A stretch of 64,000 bases of DNA from Erythrocercus mccallii. Its lineage: Eukaryota > Chordata > Aves > Passeriformes > Dicruridae. Position 1 is the first letter of the stretch. The number at the start of each line of letters is the position of its first letter. Positions 1-12,400 of the stretch are shown piece by piece. The stretch covers positions 1 through 64,000 of the forward strand of contig VZRG01001037.1 of NCBI GenBank assembly GCA_013397435.1, read 5' to 3'. Position numbers and translations under genes: made by a program. The notes under the pieces are model-generated. The model made no database searches. It saw nothing but the letters and a program-made list of their open reading frames with translations, and had not been told where the DNA came from.

Positions 1-360
1 GTCCGGCCTGGCTGAGGCCCAGGGCACGAGGCCACAGCCCGGAGCGGGCTCCGCAATCCCAGCACGTTCCCGAGGCGTCCCGAGCCCGTTCCCGAGCCGT
101 TCCCGAGGCGTCCCGAGCCGTTCCCGAGCCGTCCCGAGCCCGTTCCCGAGCCGTCCCGAGCCGTTCCGAGGCGTCCCGAGACGTTCCGAGCCGTCCCGAG
201 CCCGTTCCCGAGGCGTTCCGAGCCGTTCCCGAGGCGTTCCGAGCCGTTCCCGAGCCGTTCCCGAGCCGTTCCCGAGCGGTTCCGAGCCGTTCCGAGCCGT
301 TCTCCCGCGCTCCCCTCGGGCCCCGGGCCGCGCCTGCGCGCGCCTGCGCCGCGCGGCGCC
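1..360 (+). promoter_or_regulatory. RIC3: CpG-rich promoter and 5' UTR of RIC3
   Basis: The first 360 bases are extremely GC- and CpG-rich, unlike the AT-rich introns that follow, and they end at the RIC3 start codon. No TATA box is visible. Just before the ATG (about 331-350) there are two CGCCTGCGC copies that together resemble an NRF1-type site. The start codon context is GCC before ATGG, with G at -3 and +4, which is a strong Kozak match. CpG richness continues past the first donor to about 600. A CpG-island promoter is inferred from composition and position; the transcription start cannot be fixed from sequence alone. Confidence 0.75.
66..302. repeat. GC-rich minisatellite, 10-12 bp unit
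   Basis: About 22 head-to-tail units of the form CCGTTCCCGAG, alternating with CCGTCCCGAG, GCGTTCCGAG and similar variants, fill this stretch. The array lies about 60 bases upstream of the RIC3 ATG, inside the CpG-rich promoter. Unit length varies between 10 and 12 bases. This is an ordinary minisatellite, not a CRISPR array: the units abut without unique spacers and the genome is eukaryotic. Confidence 0.9.
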
Positions 361-490
361 ATGGCGGCCTGGACGTGCTGCCGGGTGGCCGCCGTGTCCT
401 GCCTGGTGCTCTGCGTCTCCCTGCTGCTGCCGCGCACCTTCCTGCCCCGGGCCGGCGGCAGGCAGGAGCCCGGAGCCGCGCCGCCCGAGG
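361..490 (+). CDS. RIC3: RIC3 coding exon 1
   Basis: Starts at the ATG in strong Kozak context and encodes residues 1-43 plus the first base of Gly44. The peptide opens MAAWTCCRVAAV and has the leucine/valine-rich first hydrophobic segment of RIC3 followed by LPRTFL. It ends GAG-G before the donor GTAAGAGG (phase 1). The open frame runs on past the donor to 564, but the homology stops at GAGG. This ATG is chosen because the hydrophobic start aligns with mammalian RIC3. Confidence 0.95.
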
Positions 491-3400
491 GTAAGAGGCC
501 GCTCCTCGCCGCCGCCCCCCCCCGTCCCGCCCGGCCCGGGACGCCGCGGTCGCGCTCGGGGTGAGCCCGGGGCGGGCGGGCTGAGGGCGCTCCGTGAGGG
601 GCCGGAGCTCCGCCCCGGTATGGAAACATAGCGTAGGTCCCCCTTGGCGCGTCTCCCCGTGCTCGTCTCTTAGCGACGTGTGCAGTGCCAGAGGGTTCCT
701 TCGTGGTTACCGCTGTGATCTATCTACTTTCTTTTTTAATAGTTTAAAAACTTCAAAATATCATTTTATTTATGTACGGGGTATTAAAGTTTCTCGAAAA
801 GTGACATATTCATTCCACTTAGGGTTTTTTTGTTTTGTTTTGTTTTTTTCATTGGAATGCATCCCTTCATTATTTTGTTATTTTGTGTATTGAATGTTTT
901 TGTTGCTGCATACAAAATAAAAATTCATTTGAATCGTCTTCATTATTCAGTTTCCTATGCCAGCGTTTTGAACTTTTGTTTTCATGCACCAGATTCTCAT
1001 AATGCTCATAAGCCACGTGGTGGCTTATTTTAATCTCACATCCTGTCCATGCAGCCCCCCAAACTGAGTCCTCTGTGCCTGCCCTCCCACTCTGCATGTC
1101 CTCCCTTTAAGTTCTCAAGGAAGGGGTTCATACAAGCATCTCCCATCCTTTTTATGCCCATTGCCTTTTACTGTGGAGGTTATTTTTGTCCAAGGTACTT
1201 GACAAGAGTAGCTGGTATCATAACCCCTAGTCCTGGCAGAGAGGGAGTTTTGCCCAGGTCTGCCCTCGAGCCAGAGGTGAGGCTGGTGGAAGCACAGAGA
1301 ACTTACAAGCTCTTCAGGATGCTGTCCCACAGGGACTTGTTCAGTGACTGTGTCTTGTGCATCCCTCCAACAGCCTGGTTCTTCCATGTCTGCACTCTTC
1401 AGTGACATGGGTTTCACTTAGTATTTCATTTCAGGGTTTTCTAAGGACCTTCAGGCTGAAGTTACTGCTAAAGCAGTGTTAAGTTGAAACCAAAGAGGGG
1501 ATTTCCATGCCACAACAGCCCTTTCACAGTTACCATGTGTATTTCTGGTCTTTAAGAACTTGGAAATGGGTTGGTCAGCACTGTAGATCTGCAGGTGTGT
1601 AGTTCCATTGCAGGATCTCCTCACACTGAAAACCCACAAAGGCCCAGCAGCCAGCACAGGTGAGGACTGTGGAGCCACCTGCCTGAAGCAGGGATGGGAG
1701 CAGATGCTCTGGGAGGTTGGCACCTGCCTCCCCATTAACTTCTGCCCCTGCACAGCTCCTGACTGATCCCACAGTGGTACCAAATGATGGAATTTGACAC
1801 ACTATTTTCCCATAGCAATGTAGTCTTAAGCCATTGTCAATTAATGTTGTGGTGCTTCTTCCTTTGGCTGCAGGTCGATCTGACAGAAAAACTAGCTTTA
1901 AAAAACCCAACAACAAAGTTGTCCTCCAGTTATTTTCAGTGGCTCCCAGTTATTTTCAGTGCCATCTGTGGAATGAATGATGTTCGTACCTGTTCTGGCA
2001 CAGCTGGCTCTAAGCAGTGCTGTGGTAGGGTGGCCTAATCACAGCTACAGTTAAGTGCTTAAAGTAGGTAACATAAATACTCTTTACATCCTCAATATTG
2101 TAAATACTTCTCATCGTTCCTGCAGAGATCACAGGCCCCCAGCATTGCTCCCCTGTTGCACCCCAGCACCTTTGGCTGAGGATGTAATAACTCACCTCAG
2201 CTGGTCACTTTCAGATGGGAGTTTATAGTCTGTATTTTCAATTTGATAGCAAGGATTTCATTACACCTGCTCTGTAGACCAAACTATTTCACCTGAAGTT
2301 ATTCTTTTATTGGAAGAATAAATCTTGATTGAATCACTCAATTCGTATATCTGTCATTAGTTGTCCTCTTCAGTGCACTGATAACTGCAGTTACCTGGCA
2401 GGAGTTTCAGGGGCTTGAGGTAATCATGTCATTCTTGAAGTTAATAAAGTGCTTATGGTAGTCTTGGGGGCAGAATTTCTCTGAATAAAACATGCTTAAA
2501 GTTTAGTACTGTTAGAACTCAATGTTACCAGAAGGCTTTTTATCAAAACAAGCTTTAGGCATGGGAATGGAACTTTCTCTAATGAAGTTATTTTCAGAGG
2601 TCTCTTTTAGGAAAATGGTGAGCATTGAGCTATAGAAGTTAATATTATCTTCTCGACAGGAATGTTGTTCTTTTTCGCAGTAATGATTTCATGTATATGA
2701 CAAAGCTTACTTAGAGAACTTATTGTGTTTGTATCACATTCCTAGCTGACTACATAGACAGGCATTAGAATGTTTATCTTTTGTTAAAGAGGTGCAAAAA
2801 GGGGACCTACTAGCAGTTTTTAAAGTACAATTTAAGTCTAGTGTTCATAAATATATGCCATGCATTTTGTAAAGCTACTATCTAAGTTGGTGGTTTCAGA
2901 TAAACCTTACCACTCCATGACAGCAGCAGACTCTGCTTTCTTACAAACAATCAAGTGGCATCAGCTTTATAAAAAAATATATATGACAATTCAGATAACC
3001 CCCCTGCTCAACTTGAATTTGTGCAATGCACACATCAGTTGCCTGCTGGTGTCATGAGGAAAATGATGTGACAGAGAGACACATTACCTACACTAAGAGT
3101 TGCTGAATAGTCCAGTAACCTAAGTCTAAATAACTTTATAAATAGTTGAGTTGGGCTCAGTAGCAATTCCTAAAACCCATTTAGTAGAACACATAACAGC
3201 TTTCGTAGAAAAAAGATGCTTAAATGGTCTATCATAATCTGGTTAGTTGTATTCATTGTGTTGTAAATACAGTTTTTAAGATTTGCTTCTTTTCAGCTGG
3301 GTGTTGATATTGTTACTAGATTAAAAACCCCACAGTCATTCTCATGTGAAAATGCCATTAAGGACTTCATCTACATTCAGAAACTACAGCCTTTTAGACA

Positions 3401-6400
3401 ACACATATGTTCTCTGGGGCGTAATTTCATTTTTGAACATCAAGCTATTGAAGGAACTGGGTTAAACAAAACATGCTCTACTTGCCCTGTAGCTGGTTTG
3501 CAAAGTTGATTTGAAGCATTAAAACTGACAAAATTATTAAATGTGCACGATAAAACCTAAGTAAAAAGATTGCAAAGCCATTTAGGGTGTGGTTCTGGGA
3601 GTTACCACACACAGCAATCAGTCTGCATGAAGGCAGCCCTCGGGCTGTCACAGGGCTGTTGAGAAATATTTCAAAAGCAGAGCAGCACTTTGGCACCCTC
3701 CAAAGCTAACGGGAGTGAGTGCTCTTCCCACAGCACTCCCACAACAGGAAAATGTCCTGTTGAAGTACACACCATTCCCACTGGCAGCTGGGTAGGGCAG
3801 CAAACAAGGACCCAACTCATGCCCTTCTGTGCTCCTCTAGTGTCACTTGATTTTCTTGATGGAGCATATGTTATTGTCTCCATTTGAAAGTGGTTTGTTT
3901 CATCCTGGAAGTGAGGAATCTTGTTCAAGTCAGGGTGTCCCCAAATTGTTATTACATTTTCCATTTATATACTGTGCATTTAAGAGCTTTGTGCGTGTGT
4001 TGCTTTCAAGGTGGCTGTGCCCTCAATTTCCTGTGTAATTTGCATGGGTCCTTTACAATAAAATCTATGGAGGATAGTATTGTTTATTAAGGAAATAATT
4101 ATAGAAGTGTAAAATCAACAGGGTAGGTTTAGAAATAGGAGCCATGAAATTCCCCTTTTAAATTATCTTGATAATGAAATGCCTAGTGTCTGTCCTCTTG
4201 GCCTGATTATATCTAATAGAATTGAATCTTTTAAAGCACAAACGAGGCCTTGTGGATAATTTAGAAAACTATTCACGTTAAATACAGTTTCACCTTTGTC
4301 AATTATTTTCTGCTTCCTTAATGTCTCTTTTTTAAAAAAATATTATTTGCATAAGACATTTTATAAATATTTACCTACCCTGCTGTTTCATCCCCACCTT
4401 AGTGATGCTGCTCTCTGCACAACATCACACTCGTTTCCACAGTGACCTACTGCTACAGGGCATTGCTGCTGGAGCAGGGGGACTTTCTTGTAAATAAGAT
4501 GCTATGCTTTCCATCATAGACTTTGAATAATTCACTAAAATTTAAGTGCATGATAACAGCTTCCTTGAAATCAGGCTAATCAGAGAGTGGGTTTGGTCAG
4601 TGGTAGTGTACCCTGGCAGTTACACTAAAGAACTCATGGAATGCATGCTATCATCTACAAGAAAAATGTGTTTTTAATAGTGGAACTTCATGAATTATTG
4701 ATATCACTTCCTAGTAAGTGTTTACTGCAATTTTCTGTGCTCAGGAATTTAGCTGCCTATGATGGTGTTTCCTAGCAAGACCAAATGTTAATTAAATTTT
4801 TCTCTTGTGTCTCATAAAAGTATTTGCAGCTGTGCACTCACAGAAGTAAAGTCAGTTATTTGCAGTGCTGCTTCAAACCTGCTTTTCATTTTCTTTCTGC
4901 AAGCACAGGCGGCCTGTTCCAGCACCAAGCAGCAGTGTCCAGGCCATGTGTGCCAGGGAGGGGCAGTTTTCCAGCTGGGATCAGGGAGTGAGCTGCAGCC
5001 CAGCCTGGCAATCCCCATCTCTGGTGCTTCCATCCAGTGCCTCCCACCACCAGATTCCATGGCACAGTAGCTGAGTAACTCAGCTCAACACCAGTCGGTG
5101 GAGGGGAGTGCAGGTGCAAATGCAAGCAGGATGTCAACTACACAGAGGGGTAAAATAGTGAATTTCACAGAAGAATTGTTGAATTGATGGCAGTGAGAAA
5201 ATAGAATAATGCATGAGCTTAAATTTATCGAGGTTCTTGTGCCCTTCGGTTGTATGAAATCATTTGCAGCACCATTTCAGGCTCTCTGCAGTCTCACTCT
5301 GGCATCTGTACTTCCATTTATGCTTGCTCTCCTTTCTTGTGTTAAATTAGCTCTGCCTAGAAAGGTTAGAAACCTCTACATTTTTTTCCCTCTAAAATGC
5401 CAAAGATAATATGTCCTGGGCTATATTCTCACACTGCTTTATCTTAGACCTTTTTAAGGAGAACAGCTTGAGGTAACACCACTCTTCTTAATCTTTCATT
5501 ACTCACTTGGTAAAATCAGATAAAATACTATTTCTTATGGCAATAACCAAAAATCTATGCTGGGCAAACACTGCAGTCGTGTGTCAGGGTGTTAGGTGGA
5601 TAATGGTTTGGACATTAATACATTTATACATTAAATGCCTTTGGGCAATATTGAAACATCAGGCTCACAGTGGAAAACTAATGTGTTGCTGGGAGATCTT
5701 GAGGAGAGAAACAAGTAGGAATCTGGCATTTCATCCCACTGGAGATGCTGATCTCTTGGGTATTCGAATGAAAATATACCTATTAAAATCCATGTTTTGT
5801 TAATTGCCCTGCCAGATCTTTCTCTGCTTAAAATCAAGAGATTTCAATTGTGTGTTTCTACTCCTGTGTAGGAGTAAAATGCTAGGAGTAAATGGCTTTA
5901 AAACCTAACTCCTAGTACTGCACATCACAAGAGACTGAGGACTGAGTTTACAGACTTAGTCTAACAAGTTACTGATTCATCAGTGGTGGTGAATTTTCAA
6001 GCAGAGGCAATAGGTCACTTGTACCTGCTGCAGGTTATGCTACTTGTAAAAGGGTGGAAAATAATAGAAGGGAAATGACCATTGTGTGTGTTTTTTGCAG
6101 GGAAGCTCAGTCGCTTTCCACCAAGGATGCATTCCCATGCCACTCCCGAAGGCCGAGCTGTCCCACATTTTCCAAGGTCTCACCTTACTGAAGCAGTTGC
6201 CAAAGCCAAGGCAGGTGGAGGTGGTAGTGGAAGCACTGGTGGAAGTGGAAGAGGTCTTGTGGGACAAATTATCCCTATATATGGATTTGGCATCTTCTTA
6301 TATATTCTGTACATTTTATTTAAGGTAAGAACAACATAAATTGAAAAGTTAGGAAAATAACTCAAAAAACTTAGAAGAAAATTTATACTCTCATGTCAGT

Positions 6401-9400
6401 ACCTTGTTTCATTTCAGCTGTGCTCAGAAAAATGCTTATGCTGGACCTTTGCCTGGTGGTCAAAAGATTGAAGTATCCTGTGGGTTTTGCTGTTGCAAAG
6501 ACTGTAGCTAAGAATGCAGGGAAAGATTTTTCTGATCTTGCATTGGCCTCTGACCTCTTAAAATTTTTTAAGGATATTTTTTCCCCTGGAAGATGTGCAT
6601 ATCTAGAGTAATGTTAGATTAATTTTGAATACACATGTAGTATTCTTTTCCCTGTTGTGTGTGGCTACACATTATATGTACTGTGTATGTCACATGTTGT
6701 TATCTGTTCCAAGAGTCTGATAGGAGTTTTCAGCTGACAAAACCTTCCAGGTGTCTTTCATGGTTTTGCTGCTGGGTGTGCTTTTCCATGGCTGCCTTCT
6801 GGCATATTTCAGTTTTCTTTATTTTTTTTTCCATTGCCTCTGGGGCTTATCTATCACTGTTGTTGTAACTCATAGAGGGGCCATGTTCTTCCCTCTTCAG
6901 CTGGCTTCCAAGGGAAGAACTACTCCTGCAGAGCGGAAATGCCCCACTGCTACACCTGGGAACATGAAGAGGAAAATCAGTGAGTATGGCTCTGAGTTGT
7001 ATCTGCGTAGCTGTTGACTCTGTAATGCTCCAACAGGGTTCTTCAAGTTCTGGATGCACTGTAAAGCTGATGTTCCCACCTGCCCCCCCCCCCCCCCCCC
7101 CCCCCCCAAAAAAAACCACCCAAAAACTAAGCCAGAATCTTCTGTGTTGAAATAAGCAAGAGTTAAAAAGAATTACTGCACTGTTACTTTCTAATCTCAT
7201 TCAGCCCATGAGGCTGTGATAGCAGCCTGATCCCAAGCCCCTCTGGAAGGAATGGCTTTTCATGAGGTTTGCTGAATTAACTGCAAGGATTTGCTGAAAA
7301 GCTGTGTCACTAATGATTAAAAATGGATAATAGGATGTCCAGCTATAATTATTGTATAATCCCTAATAGTCTAGTAAAACATAGAAAGATACCATGAAAG
7401 CTATTTAATTTTTTTTAATTGGTGAATTCTTAGCCATTATCAGGCACTTCCCTAATTTGTCCCTTTTTTGCAATGCAGAGTTTTCATGCATGCAATAAAG
7501 AGAGCAAATAGTATTCTGAAATGTTAATTTGATTTTACCTAAACATTGCTGAGATAGATTCAAGTATTTGTAGGCACTTATTAGATAAATTAATAAGCTT
7601 ACCATTGAGGATTGGAAGAGTAGTTACCATTACAGCATTTAAATGTGTTATGTTTAGCTGGCTAAACTGTAATAGGAAAGAAAGGTCCTCAAGGCTTAAT
7701 AGAAAGTGGTAGCAGGAAGGTAATTCTCTTCTCTCATAACTGTAATTTTCTTGACATTAATGCACATATTAGGAATACCTAATGTACTCAGTGATTATGT
7801 CTCCAGTGCAACTCGTACTGCATTGTGCCTGGCAATTTTGGGCAATATATTAGCAATGGTAATGGTATTTTTTTTTTCTGATGCTTTGTGAGAGAAAGTA
7901 ACTTTGCAGTAAGTTAACTTTGCCATCATTATATCCCAAAGAATGAACAGTGAAAATGACTTTGCCTTTTTCTAGAGCTCTTCATTTATATTCCTAAAGC
8001 ATTCATGGCAAGCTGTAGCAGAGCAGGGGTCAGGTCACTGGATTAGGAACCTGAAGACTGAGTCACCACTTACATAGTGACTTGGAGGAAGTAACTTCCT
8101 TTCTCTTTGCCAATTCCCCTTCCTCTTTTTTTTAAAGTCTCAGACATGCAAAATAATTACATCAGTGTTGCATTAAGTAATGACAATCTGTGCAGAATAG
8201 AGATCTTTCTAAAAGCAGGATGTTTGTTGATGGATTTCTCCATTCCTGCTTTCTTAAAGTTCGTTTGTGCTGCTTAAATGGGTGTAATGTTGCTATTATT
8301 CTTCACCTTCTTAGGCCAGGAAAAGTAGGTAGAACTCTCTAAGCTGAATATTTTTGTTTCCTCACAGCCAGTTTGGTTTGGTACAGCATTTGCTACCTGT
8401 GATAATAGGACAGGGAAACATTTTCAAGGCTCCTACCAACCGATCTTGGGATTGTTTTGTTTTGTTTTACAGCTGACTATGAGCTCACTCAACTCCAGGA
8501 AAGACTGAGAGAGACAGAAGAAGCTATGGAAAAATTAATCAACAGAGTAGGACCTATGAATGACAGGTGTGTTTCAAGTTAGAGTATTTTAAGAAGAGGT
8601 TCTACTCTGATTAGAAGTTAAACTTTCTGGCATTATCTATATTAAAATAGCATTTTTATTGCTACTTCAAATTATAGAAGTTTGATTTTACACATCCCAA
8701 TTCTTGTTCTGCAGTTTTTCTCTTTTCAGTAGCTATATATAAAATAAATAATTTTTCCAACTTCATTTTCCTTAACCAGAAAAACAATTATCCCTATTTC
8801 TCCCCTTTCTACAGTGTGTTATTTGGAAGAAAATGACAGGTATATGTAAACAGAAGATAAACCATCTACATTTAAAGTCCATAAAACAGCCTGTTTTATG
8901 TGACCAAAATAATATCCTGAATTATTCCTTTCCAGTTCTATGGATTATTTTCCTAAATTGAAGTGTTGTTATAATCTATGTAAATTCCTGTTAGAATAAT
9001 CATAACATTTTTCTTTAAGGCAGAATTGTATAATAATCTGATTACATAACTTAGTTCCACTCTAAATTCATGCATTTGCTTCTAAATATAAAAGACAAAG
9101 GGTTGTAAAATCAGCCTTCCAAATTTTATCATGTTTGTTAATGTTTCCTACAAATCTGGTATCACCAGTCTATGTTACAAAGAAACACTGGAAACAAGTC
9201 TATGTCTTTTGTAAGGAGTAAAAAGAACAGATCAACAGGACACTGCACAACTGCAGTGTGAAAACTGAAATACCATAAACATGGAGGCAAAAAATGAGAG
9301 CCGTTCTGGTTGTAAATCATGTTAATTATGTCTGGATCAGCCAAGGCCTGTTTTAACCCATCCTGCAGGAATTCTGTGCTGAGCATTTATGCCTAAAAGC

Positions 9401-12400
9401 ACTTCTCTTTGAGTGCAGTTTTGCCCACTTTGTGCTGTGCCCTCTATTGTCTCGGGCAGACAAGGTGCCCAGCTTGCCCATGTTCAGCCAGGTCCCAGTG
9501 GGAGAGCCCCTAAACTGCCCTGGTTTTGTTAGTGGAACAGAAGGATCCTGTTTTTACTGCTACTCATCGCTGTTCAGCTGGAGAGCTGACACAATGCTCT
9601 ACATGTACCTCTAGGCTGACAGAAATAGGCTCCCAAGCTGCCCAGATATTGTGCTGATTCTCACGTTGGAATATTTTTTTTAACTGAGCAAATCGGTTTA
9701 GGGTCTGATCCAGTATTTGTTCTACTGTTATTGGCCCAAAGCCTCTATTTAGTAGAACTTCCCTTCTTTGTTCAACCAGACTATTTATATAGATGGGTCT
9801 AAAGGTCTCAGGGGAAATGAGAATCTGAATCTAATGAAGAATTTTGTATGTTGCCTCTTTGAAGAGAAGGGGAAAGGCACCTCCTGATGGAGCAAATAGC
9901 TGTTTTCAAACCCTTTGAAGCTTTCTTAATCTACTCATTAATTTCACTAATGCTGAATAAATCTATTAAAATAAAACCTATGGTTAGAAATTGTAGAGTA
10001 CTGAGCTATGCTTATTCAATCTGGATAGTGATAGATTTAAATAAAAAGGGAAGAGTAAGATAGTAAAAATGGCTTGAGCTTTGTTTATTGATCTGCAGTT
10101 GAACAGAAACCCTTACACAGAAAAGTCAGAGACAGAAATAACTGGTATTAAGTTTCAGCTAAGACCCCAGGTGAGACCATGGCCCTTTACATCAGGTATG
10201 GCAAAGCAACAGCCAGCCTGTGTTGTAGAAAGCACCAACTAGAAACTTGGATTTGTTTTTCTTTTTAATGAAGTTTGAAGACCAACCTCCAAATCAGCTA
10301 AGGAGACCTCCTTCCCAACCAGCATACCAGTTGGAATTGCTACACCATTAAGCAGAGAAACAACCTTCCAGAAATGCAAAAGTACCAAAAAGTACAAGTA
10401 CAGGTACTTTTAATAAGGTCTAGCTTGTTGTAGAAAGAACAAAAAGCAAGGTAAAGAAAGCAAGAGGAAGAAAGAACTGCCTGGCCACGTCCTCAATAAT
10501 GCAACCAAAATTTTCTATTTCTGGTAGTTAGGTAAGAGGTAGAAATAATGCAGATCACCTACCTGTTTTTAAAGTCCTGTTTACCTGACTGTCAACTGGA
10601 AAAACTTCCTTTTTTATCATAAAATGAGCAAAGGTTATATGGAAGAGTGGGAGGCTCTGTGGGGTGCCATTTTTTGGGATGTAGCTGCATTTTGATGGTG
10701 ATTACTTTAAGATCATGAAGCTAAAAAAATACCAGTTAACATGTCTGAGATGCCATTTTAGATTATTTAGATTATTTTCCCTGCAGTCATGATGGCTCTT
10801 CAGGTAGTGTTCTAATCTCAGAGTAAGAATAAGAAACCTTTACCTGTTAGTGAGCTCTTTGGGACTCTACAAAGTGTAAGTATTGCCATTATGAAAAGTA
10901 ATACTTGTGTTGGAGCCACAAATACAGAGAGCAAAAATAATGACCTTTTCTTGCACTGTAAACCTTCTGCATCTGTTATCCTCTTAGTATTCCTAAGTGC
11001 ATTATATCCTGGCAAATCTCCCATGTGCAGGCAGCCAGACGTCTTACACACTGCCAGCAACCTACAGTAAGACTTCCCAGAGGCCTTACATGAAGTCAAA
11101 ATAACACATGGGCTTTAGTTTCTCCCCCTCTGCAGGGAAATTTGCCTTTTAAGCAAGGTATTTGGAGGAGGAATACTCTGAAATACAGAGCCCTTGTGTT
11201 GCAGTAAGACAGGAGTGTTTCCTAATGAGAGTATCCTACATAGTAGAAATTTTCCTATATGAAATGCTACACTGATGCAGCTGCATTGATTGATCCTGTT
11301 ATCTGAGCTAGCTTATCTGCTCAATGTGCTAAAGAGTAGGCCTCTCTTGTCTTCAGCCAAGTGATACATATTCAAATTTGGTACAGTTTTGTCTGTAAAA
11401 GGAGGATTAGTTCAGCAATTCTGTCACAGCTTTGGTCAAAGGCTGGTGAAGCCGTTCCTTTTTGTGGGCCTCTTAATTCACATCTCAGATTCCACATCTG
11501 CATAAACCAGGCTTTTGGGAAGATGCTGCCTCACACCTTCAGCTGTTGGTGGAACAGACTGCCACCACAGCTTGGGAAGAATCAGTGCAACCTACATACA
11601 GAGTTGGGATATCAACTTTTCAAACTGTGGGGCAAGGTTCTCCTTGGTGGAAATGCAGAAAAGTGATGTTTTGCCTTGTGATGTCAGTGAAGCAGTTTAA
11701 TCTAGGTAGGTGCTAATCAAACCAGATCCTGAACTATGTTCGGTTACAGACACCTGTACACAAAATCCAGCCCAGGATCAGCACTTCTACCACCATCACA
11801 CCAACCAGTAGTAGGATACTGATTTTACTTTAAACCAATGTGACTTTGCTGCCTGTAGTGGAGTAGCCATTGTGTCACCATCATTCCCATTTAGGCAGAG
11901 TGGCACAAAGTACCTCTTGGAGTGCTGCTCCAGTCCCAGCAGCTGGTAAGAGGAAAACCTGAAGGACATTGCAAGTTTATCAGAATTCTGATAACTAAAA
12001 TGAGGTTTACATAGATACGAACCACCTAAAGCCAAAATCTGCTTCCAGCTCCTCTCTCCCCATCTCTTCCCTATGATTCACTGAGCAGCCTACTCAGTGA
12101 ATCTACTCGTGGAGATTATCTGTCTGATCTCCAGACCAGAGATCACCAGAGATCATCTGTCTGACCTCACATACAGTTCAGCATTCTGTGCATGCCAAGG
12201 GCCACCCTTTTAAGTGACTGGGGGCTCCTGACTGAAACACAGATCCAAAAGAGCGCCAGAGGAGTGGCTTGCACTGGCACTACTGCTCAAGAATGACTTA
12301 AACCTCAAAATATCATAATTTTAAATTCAAGATGAAACAAACACCATTGGTCAGAACCATGTTCACCCTTGGTGGCAGCCAGTGTCTTTCATTCTGGCCT

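Larger units (their letters stand above)
491..6100 (+). other. RIC3: RIC3 intron 1
   Basis: A 5.6 kb intron, GC-rich for the first 100-150 bases and then AT-rich. It contains a 21-bp palindrome with a central CACGTG (1008-1028) and a 16-bp direct repeat at 20-bp spacing (1926-1941 and 1946-1961). A more GC-rich patch lies at about 4900-5075. It ends in TTTTTTGCAG at 6091-6100. The open frames inside it show no recognisable protein similarity and no codon bias that I can see. Confidence 0.85.
6980..8472 (+). other. RIC3: RIC3 intron 3
   Basis: A 1.5 kb intron ending in TTTGTTTTACAG. It carries a C25A8 tract about 100 bases after the donor and a MIR-like fragment near 8011-8150. Otherwise AT-rich. 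Confidence 0.88.

Noticed and set aside
66..302. CRISPR-like array
   Set aside because: Units are contiguous without unique spacers, very short and CpG-rich, and lie in a vertebrate promoter.
491..564. Continuation of the exon 1 frame past 490
   Set aside because: A consensus donor GTAAGAGG at 491 joins in phase to exon 2, and homology to RIC3 resumes only there.
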